A stretch of DNA of 64,000 nt from Sepiola atlantica. Lineage: Eukaryota; Mollusca; Cephalopoda; Sepiida; Sepiolidae. The stretch's first letter is position 1; the number at the start of each line of letters is the position of its first letter. Location: contig OY744531.1 of NCBI GenBank assembly GCA_963556195.1, forward strand, positions 50,335,700-50,399,699. Reading direction: 5' to 3'. Positions 20,430 through 30,901 of the stretch are shown here, in pieces. The notes below the pieces were generated by a model. That model had not been told where the DNA came from, did not search any database, and saw nothing but the letters and a program-made list of their open reading frames with translations. The position numbers and the translations under genes are program-made.

Positions 20430-21000
20430 TTAACATTGAAGAGTCGTACAAGTTAGCTAACTCTGGTTCAATGAATGTAACTTTAATTACCAGAGCATCC
20501 AATGCATTAAATGTTATTTTATGTCTTGTTTTTTCAATTATGGTCACATGTTGTATCATAGAATTTTGATACAAATCAGTTCGACAGTGGCTTTGTTTCT
20601 GTCGGTCTGAGGTATGGTTTTGTTCAGTCCTAGAAGATCCACCTTCCCAGGCCCTACCTTCTAAGAACGGGTTACTTTATTGCTAATCGAATGAGGTGCC
20701 CCTACTGGGGAAGGTCTGCGGGGCTACTCAGGCAGATTTTGTAGGCCAGAGTGCATTTATCTTAGTGGGTTTGCTTCTCAAAACCACATTTGAACTTGTG
20801 TCTAACCGCCTGGCAAGAAAGTCAATAATATGTATTGCACTGTAATTTTTAAAATTTAAATGCCTATAACTAATATAAAACATAAAAAAGTGTGATGAGA
20901 GCTCAGTATTGTTTATATAACTATATTTAAATATATAATAATCTAATAACGTTTCGAGTTTCCCATTAAAAAAAAAATATTCATAGGATCGTTTCTGCCA
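20430..21000. repeat. Duplicated block, filled-site copy
   Basis: Second copy of 19040-19430, interrupted at about 20570-20825 by a GC-richer segment. Past it, 20840-21000 continues the match (TGCACTGTAATTTTTAAAAT, then AATATATAATAATCTAATAA). A further ~20-bp inverted pair, GGATCGTTTCTG at 20985 and CAGAAACGATC at 21105, encloses the end. Confidence 0.6.
20575..20830 (+). mobile_element. Inserted retroposon body related to 38430-38710
   Basis: The segment TCGGTCTGAGGTATGG, TCCTAGAAGATCCACC, CTTCCCAGGC, GAGGTGCCCCTACTGGGGAA, GGGCTACTCAGGCA, GTGTCTAACCGCCTGG aligns block by block with 38462-38700, which is preceded by U2 snRNA sequence. Here the U2 head is missing, consistent with 5' truncation. 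It is much GC-richer than its surroundings. Confidence 0.7.
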
Positions 21001-21339
21001 TTTCCAAATAAACCCAGAATTTTTTGGGGAAAAAGGTAATTCAGAAAGCGTTTAAAATATACCTTGAACTTATCAATATCAAGACAAATTTGTCTTGAAA
21101 TGGACAGAAACGATCGTATTAATTAAGTTGTATTGCACTCTAACATTTTTTAAAAATTTGAATCCCCTAAAATTATCAATCGATTTTTATAAGTTAATTA
21201 TCATTTATCATGAAGAGAAGAATTTACCAAAAACTCTTTATTTCCCCCCCCCCAATATATTATTATACTAAAAGTGAGTGAATCGACGTCTGGGGCTTAC
21301 TATATTCATAAAAAATAAATAGGGTTCATTTCTCTTTTC

Positions 21340-21510
21340 TTTCATATAGCTGTTATGATAGCCGCATAGATTAGGGTATTGGATGGGAGTCAATGTTAAC
21401 GCGAGTCTAGGGTTCGAATCGTATGATCAGCGGAACAGTTACATATAGCCACACTGATGATTGTGAGTGTGCATGAAACATATGTCTGTGGATATTAAAT
21501 ATTTATTTTA
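21340..21510 (+). mobile_element. tRNA-derived SINE
   Basis: The polymerase III B box is AGGGTTCGAATCGT (21409-21422). The A-box region is degenerate (ATAGCCGCATAGATTAGGG). The family tail GCATGAAACATATGTCTGTG then GATATTAAATATTT leads into a (TA)n run. It is a relative of 42220-42380 and, inverted, of 39725-39850. Confidence 0.75.
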
Positions 21511-21527
21511 AAATAATAATTATATAT

Positions 21528-21541
21528 ATATATATAAATAA

Positions 21542-21586
<45 letters not shown>
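21528..21586. repeat. (TA)n microsatellite, duplicated start
   Basis: AATAATTATATATATA occurs twice in a row (21512 and 21537) before the long TA run, a small local duplication at the SINE tail. Confidence 0.85.
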
Positions 21587-21592
<6 letters not shown>

Positions 21593-22534
21593 TTAGGTAT
21601 ATTTATATGTACAGGATTCACTCCTAAACTAATTAACCGGTTATTATGAGCTTTGGAACACAGCTGATAGGCGTACGGGACCAAATGTGGGCTATATTTA
21701 GTTTAATACAAATGGGGTAAAAAGAGTGTTGAAGACCTTCCTTACAATTCAGATACTTACGATTTTTGTGAAATTTTAGCAATAGGTATTAGTCATCATT
21801 TAATAAATATTCCCCAAATTTCAAATGTTTTGGAGTATTTTAAAGGGTTTTTAGGAGATATATAATGCGCACAAACTCCCCATTGAAAATTCAAATATTT
21901 CAGATTTTCTATTAAATTTGATGTATCGTCATTAGACACAGATTAAGCAAGATTCCCTGAATTTCAATTTCTTTTCGAGACCCTTTAAGCTTAAGCCTTC
22001 AATTTTAGACATTCCTAGAATCAAAATCATGAATTTGATTTTGATCAAAATTGGAATTAAGGATTCTCAACATTAGTTTTAGTAGCATTATATCTTGATT
22101 TTAATTTTTGTAAGGGGAGATAAGAATGGTACAAAACTGTTCTGTTCGGTGAATTAATTTTACCTGTCCCAGGACGGATATTCTTCTAGTATATATATAT
22201 TTTCTTTTCTTTTCTATTTCAATAAGTAAATACTTTATTAAAATAAATGACTTCTTATTACTAAATAAATAATTTTCATTGATTATTAAATGTTTTGTTA
22301 AATTAAAAATTTAAGAGACGAGAAAAAAATAATTTTATTTTACTTATTCTACTGATAGAGACATAATGTAAGGTTTTATTAAGTTAGTTTTTTTTTTCTC
22401 GAAAATGTTTTCCTTATTCTTTCTTCATTTATTTTTCTTGTTAAAAGATTTTCTCAATATGGCCGATGTGGAGATACACATGGAAGTTAACATTTGAAAT
22501 CAAGTCTTTTCAAATTTAATTATAGATATATACT

Positions 22535-22745
22535 AGAAGAATACACGTCTCATGACGGGTAAAATGAATTCCCGAACAGAACAGTTTTGCACCACTTTTA
22601 TGTCCCCTTACGAATATTAGAATCAAGATATATTGATACTAAACCTCATGTCTAGAATGCTTATTTCAATTTTAATCAAAATCCATTAAATGGTTTTGAT
22701 TCTAGAAAATGTCTGAAACTTTAGAAAAAGTGTTTATGATTAAAT
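22535..22745 (-). mobile_element. Helitron-like 3' end, copy B, inverted
   Basis: The minus strand ends ACGTGTATTCTTCTAGTATA and carries AAAACTGTTCTGTTCGG and CTTGATTCTAATATTCGTAA, matching copy A (about 21985-22190) with 15-20% differences by eye. The two copies face each other across ~340 bp of AT-rich DNA. Confidence 0.6.
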
Positions 22746-22819
22746 ATAAAAATATTTTAAATACTACCGATAATCTTCAAAATTGGACGACTTTACAAAA
22801 TTGACTTCCAAACTAACCT

Positions 22820-23640
22820 ATCTCTGCTCAGGTCTTTATTTATCCCTTTTTCTCTCAAGTCCATTTTTATCACTTCCTCCCATGTTATCCTTGGCCTTCA
22901 CATGTTAATTGGCCCTGCTACCTCAACTGTTTTACATCTACTGACCCAAGAACTCCCATCCATTATTTCAACATGGCCATAGGATCAAAGGTTCCTGTTT
23001 TGCACACATCTTCCTATACTGTCCAAATTTAACCTTCCTCCAAGGTCATCAGAACTAAGCTTATCTTTAAGACTCATATTACACATCCATCATTTCTCTA
23101 CATGCATCATATGTCCTCAACCTTCACTGGCCAGGTTTCACTTCCATACATAACCACACTGATAGACTTTTCCTTTGCTCGACTGGTAACGCTCTGCTGG
23201 TTAGTAATGGCAGAAGTTCTCTGAACTTACTCCATCCATTCTTATCTATTGCAATCACATTAGCATCTGCTCCTCTCTGTGCTCTAATGGTAGCAAACTT
23301 GTCGACAACCTCAATAGTTTCGCCATTCAGATATACTTTCTCATCTATTTCCATTGTCTTACACTTCTTGCACATAAACTGATTTTCCTTTATCCTTTAT
23401 CAATCTATAAGTAATTCTACTGCACTTTTTGTGTACCCAATGCTTACACGTATCACAAAAGATGGAATTGCAACCGACTTCGTTTCCACAAATTGAGCAG
23501 GGAAACTTTCTTTTGGAAGCTTTCCACTAATCATCAATTTAGTCTTGGTAACATTTACTCTCAGACCTTTATTGGCATTTGATTTTGCCGCCACAAAACA
23601 ATGAACGAATATTTTTTCATGCAGCTTAGTTGTTTTCCTT
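22820..23640 (-). pseudogene. LINE RT C-terminal relic (longest of this family here)
   Basis: The minus strand encodes NANKGLRVNVTKTKLMISGK, then IPSFVIRVSIGYTKSAVELL, then ENQFMCKKCKT and KVYLNGETIEVVDKFATIRA, KKFRELLP-like NGWSKFRELLPLLTSR. This is the region following the RT core: a G-L-R-V-N-x-x-K-T-K-x-M motif, a cysteine-containing knuckle, then the V-D-x-F-x-x-L-G-like block. The 3' part (22820-23110) equals the family at 8540 and 55000 in opposite orientation. Multiple stops and frameshifts show it is dead. Confidence 0.8.
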
Positions 23641-23772
23641 GAACATCGTAAATGGTGGCATTGACTACACCCTTACATTAAAACACATACAATCTAAATA
23701 GAATACAAGAAAAGTAAATACTATATAATAATCAAACGTGATGGAAAATGTAAAACGGAAAACCGAAAATTC

Positions 23773-24090
23773 TTTATGTTCATCGACGTTTCGTCTTTAT
23801 TGTTCAAAAGCTTCCTCAAGATGTCTAATGTGAAGAAATATAGACGTTAACCTTCGAAATATGTGGTACATCTATGAAGTGTAAATGTTTTTTTTCTGTT
23901 GTTTTTTCACATCAACTATCTTGAGAAAATCTTTGAGCAATAAAGATGAAAAGTCGATGAACATATAAAACCTAAAACCAAAAATTGTTTATATGTTCAT
24001 CGACGTTCGTCTTTATTGTTCAAAGACTTGTTCAAAGACTTTCTTAATATATCTTATGTGAAGAAAAACAGAAGTTAACATTTGAAATTT
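23773..24090. mobile_element. Fold-back repeat with a third direct copy
   Basis: 23773-23836 (TATGTTCATCGACGTTTCGT ... CTCAAGATGTC) is complementary to 23906-23966 (ACTATCTTGAG ... AAAAGTCGATGAACATA). The left arm is then repeated directly at 23990-24090. The unit is a dispersed family with a CGACGTTTCGTCTTTATTG word. Confidence 0.75.
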
Positions 24091-24809
24091 CTTTTATTCA
24101 TTTTTCATAAAAGTATGCATATGAAGAGGCTGTCTTAAATTTTAGTGGGTAGCATGGTGCCCCTCCCCCTCCTGTAAATTGGCACTAGTCGCAGGGGTTG
24201 GTGTATTTGAAGGTCAGCAGTCAGTAGAAAAGAAACATTAAGATTGAATATTTTCTCTTTTTTTCTTTCTGTCTGTTCTGACTTTCCTTTCATTTTCCAT
24301 CTCGTTTCTCCTTGACTTGGTTGGAAAATAATTATTCCATTATGGATTAATTGTTAGCTTACCCTACTTTATATTCTACTTTTTTCTTTTCTTCTTGTTA
24401 ATCTATTTTTCATTTTTTAATGTATTTTATGGTCTATTGTGTTTGGCTTGTTGTCAGCACTCTTTAGTCTCACTTCAAAAGTAAAAAAAAATATAAGTCT
24501 GGTCGATCGGTAATTTCTATTCCTATCTTGTTTATTGCACTCTCAGTAAAGTACACATACTTCAAAAAGAAAACAACTAGGTTAATATTCCCGTGTGCGG
24601 TCAGATTCTTTTTTTGAGGGGGGAGTATCTTTTGGACAAAGTGTAATCTCAGCACCCCAGTTGTTTTTGAAAAAAAATAATCATTTTGCATTGTCTATTC
24701 AATCCCAATAAATGCAATGAATTATTGGTGAATTTAATTTGCATATCAACACGAGATGTTATAAAAAATGCACCATGAACTTACATAATTAACATCCTCT
24801 CTTCTTTAG

Positions 24810-25000
24810 CCTTCTGGCTAGAAACAAAGTGTAGTATCTGTTCTGATACTACACTTCATCTTTTGTGTCTTTGGTCCGGGACTCTCTGGATTGAAACAAA
24901 AATAAAAATTGCCTCAGTCTAGAAGAATTTTTCCTTCACTGACCAAGGACAGAAAAGCTGAAATGTAGTATCCGAACAGATACTACACGTTGCTCCTAAT
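24810..25000. repeat. U2 snRNA-headed repeat with heads at both ends
   Basis: The left end (plus) is CTTCTGGCTAGAAACAAAGT then GTAGTATCTGTTCT, close to U2 nucleotides ~12-47. The right end (minus, 24998 to 24966) is a second U2-like head, and the shared body (CTTCTAGACTGAGGCAATTT, then ATCCAGAGAGTCCC) runs on the minus strand from it. The two heads are inverted, so a hairpin is possible. Confidence 0.7.
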
Positions 25001-25011
25001 AAAAATTATCC

Positions 25012-25035
25012 CGGTCAACGCCAGCTAGTATCAAA
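25012..25035 (+). mobile_element. Helitron-like 3' terminus
   Basis: CGGTCAACGCCAGCTAGTAT: an AACGCC word, then CTAG followed by T. Similar ends are at 29262-29280 and 36695-36715. No partner 5' end is assigned. Confidence 0.35.
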
Positions 25036-25039
25036 TTAC

Positions 25040-26330
25040 ATATTTTTCTAGTAAGAAATAAAATGGTTTGGGGATTTTTTCATGCAAAGAATGTTATTCT
25101 AAGAGGAAACAACTTTTTAAATATATGTTTTTGTTTAGTTTGTGTTTTGAAAGACATGCCACATTTAAGTGCTGTCAGATACGGTGTCATGCAAAAGCTG
25201 TTCCTTTCAGATATCAGAACTTGTGTAACATTATCACCGGAATCAACCTGTTACTGTTTGATACAAGTGTCGAATGTAAGGGGGACAACTCAACTTGCCT
25301 ATTCGGCTTCCGGTCGGTGCAAGCGTTGTTTCCCTTCATATGAAATTAGCAGGACAGTTTTTTTTGTTTTTTTTTGCATAAAAAGAAGAATATTTTTTAT
25401 TTCTTAGTTAAATTTATTTACAAATGGACAACGAGTGTCGGACCTGCCTGGTTGTAGCATACCGACTTCTCTCTTCTTCTTCACGAGTCGGTCTGTCCGC
25501 CAAGCTCACTTTTTTGTCTTGGCATCAACAGTGCATATGTTAAATATCTTTTGTTTACGTCATCAACGTCAGCTCGGTCATAAACGGCTGTGACCCGATT
25601 CCTGATTACAGTTTCCTCAGATAATACCATTCTTTCATTGATCGTGCTTTTTGGCTTACTTACGTCATCGACAAGGAATGTTTTCACTTTATTCATTTCT
25701 TAACAAAATAGCTCTTTGTTCTTTTTATTTTTACCTCAAATCCTTCTGTAAATGACCCGGGTTCAAAATCCACGTCCTGTCTAATAACATTACACTTGGG
25801 TGCTGAATCTACACTCAGTCCGGTCTTTCTTGAAGTGTTTTGCTTTTTCTATTGTCTTGTGTGTGGCATTTTCTTTTGTTTTTACCTTTTCCAGTTTGTA
25901 GAGTATTTTTGAGAGGTGGGTAGCACAGTTGGTAATGATTTCGGAATTGTTAGTAAAGAACTATCTCTTACGGTAAATGATGTTTCAACAAACGTGTGCG
26001 AAAGTAATTAGTTTTTGTTTACAGATTGCCTCCTGGATAGTATTTCTTATAATAACAATTTCATGTGTGTTTGTAACAGAAACTACGTCGCATTTTCTCA
26101 TAGATATTACATGATATTCTCAAAGATTAAATCTAAAACATTGAGAATTATTGTCTTTTTTAATATTAATACTGCTGCCGTTATCTACGTGCAGACTGAG
26201 TTAGGTTTCATTAAAGACAGATGCTATCATCATTATGTATTGGGATGTAATGCCCTCCCTCCCACGAGATCAACGTCTGACAAAAAGTTGTTCTTATTGT
26301 AGGATACTCAGTGTCTTATCATAACTCAGG
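25040..26330. other. No recognisable feature
   Basis: Open frames of 70-114 codons exist on both strands (for example 25063-25407 plus) but none shows a motif I recognise, and two overlap in different frames. I do not call a gene here. Confidence 0.4.
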
Positions 26331-26339
26331 TCCAAGTTA

Positions 26340-26960
26340 AAATAATTGCAGTTCTCCTCGCATTTCCTTAAAGGCAGTGGCATGAAAAGGATGAGTGATG
26401 CCCTGGTAATGCCCAGGGCCAACTTCTTGATTGTATACCCCAAAGACTCAAGTATAGGTCCCAGTACTGAGAAATATTATGAGAAAAGAAAGAAAGTTTG
26501 AATATGATTGGATGCCCCCTCCCCCAATTTGGATACCCAGGGCCACCAACTCGTCGCCCCACTCCTCTGCACACTACTGCGTAGAAGTGAGATTGCCTTA
26601 GATGACAAAGAACATCCCCCTTCCTTTTTTGTGCAGTGAGGGAAGTACTTGATTTGAGGAAAACCTCTTGGGACTGGGTCTAATACATATAATAACACCA
26701 AACTACATTAGCGCATATTGGGATTTATCTGCCTCACAACGTTATCAACATTCAGAGCCAGGTTACAAAATTACTGCTGTCCTCTCGGTATTCTGTCACA
26801 GGTGAGGGCACATCAGGTAACAAACAATGGCCGTACCCCTCACCCTTTTGTGCAATGAAGGAAGCACCGCTTTATAGGAAAGCCTTCTTGAATTGTGTTT
26901 AATGTTTAATAATTTGCATAATATCAAAAGGGATAATGCATATTATTAACATACAACATT
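26340..26960. repeat. Partially duplicated block
   Basis: 26340-26700 and 26750-26930 share TACCCC(T/C)C-type, TTTTTTGTGCAGTGAGGGAA / TTTTGTGCAATGAAGGAA, AAAACCTCTTGGGA/AAAGCCTTCTTGAA and an AATAATTTGCATAATATC / ACATATAATAACACC end. It looks like a diverged tandem duplication of a non-coding repeat. Confidence 0.5.
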
Positions 26961-26999
26961 TTCATATATTAATTATTTGCATAATCTTATTCATATATT

Positions 27000-27900
27000 A
27001 AGTTATTTGCATAATCCAGATGGCATTATATCGTATGTTAGTTAGGAGGCTGTTCTTCTTTCGTCTACCATGGCCTTCGGGTTAATAAGAAAAAAAAAAT
27101 GAAAGAAGAACTCTGTGTTTGCATTTTTATATTGTGCACAAAATTTTAACAGAATATTCTCGCACCTGTGATTGGTTGAAAGAAACTGCTGATTTGAGCT
27201 TTTGTTCCACTGAGAGTCGATACTTAAAAATAACATTTGCTGCTGTATTCACATAATATGATGGATACGCTCAATTTGGCTATGGGCATCCGGATCGAAA
27301 TGCTTCAATAACTCATCTACCTGATATTGGAGAAGGCGCTCTATGTGAGAAAAAAAGCTCTATGTAGCTGACTTGTCTGTTAAGGCAAGTTATGCACACT
27401 TTGCTGATTGGGAGGAATATATTAGTCATGCTTTCTTTTACTGCAATGTTGTTCACCCCGCTGTCTGAGTTAATTGAACACTGCATGATGGATGGACAGT
27501 TGTTTGTGCTGTAAGCTCTATTTGTTTGTAGTAATCAAGCTTTGTCACGTGATAAGGAGAAACTTTATGTGCTGCTGTGCTTACTCAGCATAGTAAGAGT
27601 CGTGATTTAGAATAGACGACAAAAGAAATGCCAAGGGGACGAATCGTTCACTTCTCTCCAATTTATCTTGTTCTTCAAATACCATTTGAAGATCAAGATT
27701 GGGGCAGAGATGAGAAAACTTTTCTTCTTTAAAGTTTCACAAAACGTGGGTGAATGTTTTGCGCTTACATCGCGCAAAAATGGATTAATCTTGAGTGGCA
27801 CTTCAATTCAAGCTAAGAGAAGAATTTTGCTCCTCTGAAAAAGAATTATTCTTTTCTTTACTTGACAAATATAGTTTCAAAGGGTTTTCTACATTTTTAC
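27000..27900. other. No recognisable feature
   Basis: AT-rich, with scattered TTTGCATAAT words. Frames up to 64 codons carry no motif. Confidence 0.4.
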
Positions 27901-27917
27901 TTTTTTATCTTTCCAAC

Positions 27918-28165
27918 ATTTTTCTTTCTTTTTTTTATGGAAATCGCTCCAGACAAGACATGAAGCCACTTGATTTAAGGAGCTAACAAATACTACATCA
28001 AGGTAAAATACTAGCAAACGATAAATGTTATATGGATAGATTCTAACCTAGAAAACAGCAGTTCTTACTCCTTTTTCAGTAACATCGCTCATGGAATGTG
28101 AGCACTAAAGGACAAAATAAAGGTAGCAAGAATTACGAGGCTGTCGAAAGTAAACCCAAGGTCCA
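27918..28165 (-). repeat. LINE 3' UTR and associated repeat
   Basis: TATGGAAATCGCTCCAGACA, TGAAGCCACTTGATTTAAGG match 46790-46840, where they follow a LINE tail on the minus strand. The neighbouring 28040-28165 (AAAACAGCAGTTCTTACTCC, GGAATGTGAGCACTAAAG) matches 46600-46690. Confidence 0.6.
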
Positions 28166-28499
28166 CTTTCTAATCTCCATTTGCAGCTTAGATAGAGAAT
28201 ATATGTTCACATTGGCCCCTTTCTGTTTTTGTCCCTTATTTTTCTTCTGATAATGCTTTCTCTCGACCCATCTTAGGGGTCAAACTGCATAATATTTCCG
28301 AGAGTATGTACACATATTTACCTGTTATTATTTTCTTTTTGTCACGTGATAAGGAGAAATTAATAATAATACTGAAACACAATAATTATTGTCAATAGTT
28401 AAATGTATGATTAGTTGAACACAAGTTGCTTTATTTTACTCATAGCTGGGGAATATGATTTTGTATCTTTCCCAATGGTATTAGTGCCTAGTATAGTAT

Positions 28500-28745
28500 T
28501 AAGTGTAGTATCAGAACAGATACTACACTTTGCTCCTAGGCAAAAAGCCGAGGAGTCGGCGAATGCATTATTTACTTGCCTCCTGCTGAAGGCAGAGTTA
28601 AACAGAAAGTTGGTTTTTAATGTTGGGGAAATAAAGCTCCCCAAAAAGGGGCACTCTGGATTTGTATAAAAATAAAAAGTGCCTCAGTCTAGAAGGACTA
28701 TATCAAAGCAGATACTACACTTTGCTCTAGGCCAAAATGGGGTTT
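28500..28745 (-). repeat. Tandem pair of U2-headed repeats
   Basis: Two U2-like heads on the minus strand, at about 28740-28700 and 28560-28508, are ~190 bases apart with one complete body between them. The second head is the best in the window: CTCGGCTTTTTGCCTAGGAG then CAAAGTGTAGTATCTGTTCT, matching U2 nucleotides ~8-47. It is followed by GATACTACACTT, which folds back on the U2 core. Body words: CTTCTAGACTGAGGCA, ATCCAGAGTGCCCCTTTTTG. Because a complete body runs head to head, the unit appears to be ~190 bp. Confidence 0.75.
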
Positions 28746-29261
28746 ACACAAAGGAAAAAAAAATTACTAAAATGACTTTACCACAAACAATCAACCCTAC
28801 CATCACTGAAAAGAAACAATGCGCACACAACTGCAGACGAACAGACCCGACAATCAACTACTAATCGATGCTTGGAAGTGAAGTGCTTGCGATATCAGAC
28901 TGATCTTTTTTCTTATCTATGATCATTCATGCATATTCATTTCCGATGGTATTTATTATAAGCAACATGCACGCGCGCATGCATAATTTGTGCATTGCAA
29001 GTGGCCGTCAATGCAAGTCAAACATAATACGCAGTTTTGCTTCTGGTGCATGAGTCAATATGCTGTCACAACAAACCATCCCAGAGACATGTTTAGTCAC
29101 AGTCAACTGTTTGCAGAAGTATTTTTTTCTTTGTTTGAAGTTGTCTCTCCTTGGGTTGATAAGCGTTGTGTTTGTGATGTCACGCACCTGCTCCCATTAA
29201 TTCTTTTGTTTTACCTCTCATTTTAATACCATTTAAACCATGCGTAATAGATAAGTGTCTC

Positions 29262-29280
29262 ATTATGAACCTGTTCTGAG
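29262..29280 (+). mobile_element. Helitron-like 3' terminus
   Basis: GAGTATTCCAGCTAGTATAT fits the CTRR-then-T rule and resembles the ends at 22187 and 36715. Evidence is limited to the terminal ~20 bases. Confidence 0.3.
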
Positions 29281-29562
29281 ACGAGTATTCCAGCTAGTAT
29301 ATACATCTATCTATCTATATATATATATATATCTCAATATTTTTATTTATACAGACATGTACAAAAGCTGCTACACTGGCATGCCGATGTTACGATCTTT
29401 AGTTATTAGAGACTAAGATCTCTTCAGGAGGAAAAGTCTGATCTTTCACTTAGGTGTTCATAGTGAGAATGATTGAAGAAGAAGGAAAAAACTAGAGTAA
29501 AAGAAGAAAAGGAATAATTCAAATTCAAAACCGGGAGGTCACATGGTCAAATTTAAAATAAT

Positions 29563-29596
<34 letters not shown>

Positions 29597-29600
<4 letters not shown>

Positions 29601-30839
29601 GTTGGCAAGCAAAATTTACAATATTTTGATACAGGGATTGAAAGAAAGTATATGAGCAATTAGTTTATTGAAAGTCATGAGAATTTATTTGCTACAAGAA
29701 AATTTACATAATAGAAAATGTTTTTTATTCTATGTGTACCCCTTCTTAATAACTGCATTTACACACTTTCTGAAACTTGCACAAGTCTTCCTGAAATAGT
29801 CAGAAGACAACTTCTCCCATTCTTCTTTAATAGTATCTTTAAGATAGTTAACATTGTTGTATGATGTTCTATTGCTAGCATCTTCTAAACGCTCCAAATG
29901 GCATAATCTAGATTCCCTAAAATTGACAAAGTTCCATTAGCAGAATTCTTGTATTTTTCTAGTTGTGTGGGTTGGAACACTATCCTGTGTCCATACATAA
30001 TTATAATTGGTAGTTTGCTTTAAGCCATGGCAATACCTATTATCTCAGAGTCTTGTAGTAAGTATTAACATTGATCCTTTCATCAGCTAGAATTTCATAG
30101 GCATTTTATTTCCATTGGAATCCACAACACCAGAAGTCATAATTTGAGCAAGGTGTTTTGTTCTGAATGACCCCTTAACCTCAGCTCTCCATTTTGCGAT
30201 AAATCTGTCATTTCTGCAGTTCAGAACAGCATCGACAATGAAGATACTTTCATCTGAAAAGATCGTTACAATACAGGACTTTTTCTTGAACCATGTAATA
30301 ATTTTATTGTACCGTTCCAATCTCTTTTCCTTCATAGCTGTTGTCAACAATTGTTTTAGTGTTCTTGTGTAAGATTTTAACTTCAAATCATATTTTACTG
30401 CATTTCTAATGGTCTTGTTGTCTACCTCAAGTACAATTGCTATTTTTCTCATGGATTTGGTTGAATCCTGTAGAATTTGGGATTTGAGAGCTTTAATAAA
30501 AGCTTTGGTACGTTTTTTTGGTGATTCCTCCACTTCCAGCCTACCTCATAATAGTTTTGCACATAGTTATTCTATTCTTTACATTATAAACAGTCTTTAT
30601 GGGCACTCCATCTATTCATAAAATCTCCTTTGATGCCACGAGTACATTTAGCATATCATACACTCTTTTACGTTTCCTTTCCTGATTACTCATATAGGCA
30701 AAAATTTCTGAAAAGGTAAGGATAATAGTGTTATGTATTATTGTGACATCAATATATGCTAGGCTTCAAAACAATTGACTTAGTGCCTGCTGAGAAAAAG
30801 TAACTTAACGTTCATTATAAATTTTCCTTTCCCACTCTG
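29597..30839 (-). mobile_element. Complete mariner-family transposon (decayed)
   Basis: The boundaries can be placed to the base. The ends start CAGAGTTGGCAAGCAAAATT (29597) and, on the other strand, CAGAGTGGGAAAGGAAAATT (from 30839), giving ~27-bp imperfect terminal inverted repeats. TA dinucleotides sit at 29595-29596 and 30840-30841, the expected target duplication. At 1243 bp it has the usual mariner length. The single transposase gene lies on the minus strand between them. The left end sits inside a (TA)n microsatellite, a natural TA target. Confidence 0.92.
29735..30693 (-). pseudogene. Mariner transposase (inactivated)
   Basis: A cut-and-paste transposase read on the minus strand from an ATG at 30693 (MSNQERKRKRVYDMLNVLVA). 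Stops follow within the first 50 codons. The longest open part (30533-30087, 148 codons) holds the helix-turn-helix (TKSMRKIAIVLEVDNKTIRN) and the first catalytic aspartate in FSDESIFIV. Further on, in other frames, come QDSVPTHTT (second aspartate) and NLDYAIWS (third catalytic position), with the usual S-P-D-L-N-P stretch largely deleted. The C-terminal block EEWEKLSSDYFRKTCASFRK and the final GVHIE are present. All three catalytic positions can be traced, but stops and frameshifts make it non-functional. Confidence 0.9.
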
Positions 30840-30846
30840 TATGTAT

Positions 30847-30847
30847 G

Positions 30848-30897
<50 letters not shown>
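30847..30897. repeat. (TA)n microsatellite
   Basis: TATATG-interrupted TA run between the mariner and the LINE 3' end. Confidence 0.9.

Positions 30898-30899
<2 letters not shown>

Positions 30900-30901
<2 letters not shown>

Larger units (their letters stand above)
21258..22190 (+). mobile_element. Helitron-like non-autonomous element, copy A
   Basis: It begins near TATTATACTAAAAGTGAGTG and ends GGACGGATATTCTTCTAGTA. The CTAG before a T fits the Helitron CTRR-3' rule. The terminal ~200 bp recur inverted at 22535-22745. It is interrupted by a tRNA-SINE (21340-21510) and a (TA)n run. No Rep/helicase coding was seen, so classification rests on the ends only. Confidence 0.45.

Noticed and set aside
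20068..20574. Opposed 60-94-codon frames on both strands
   Set aside because: No motif, AT-rich composition, and the region is partly a duplicated non-coding block.
25063..25407. 114-codon plus-strand frame overlapping a 91-codon frame
   Set aside because: No recognisable domain and no evidence to prefer either frame. It could be chance.
28500..28560. Functional U2 snRNA gene
   Set aside because: Only the first ~45 nucleotides resemble U2. The Sm site and 3' stem-loops are missing.
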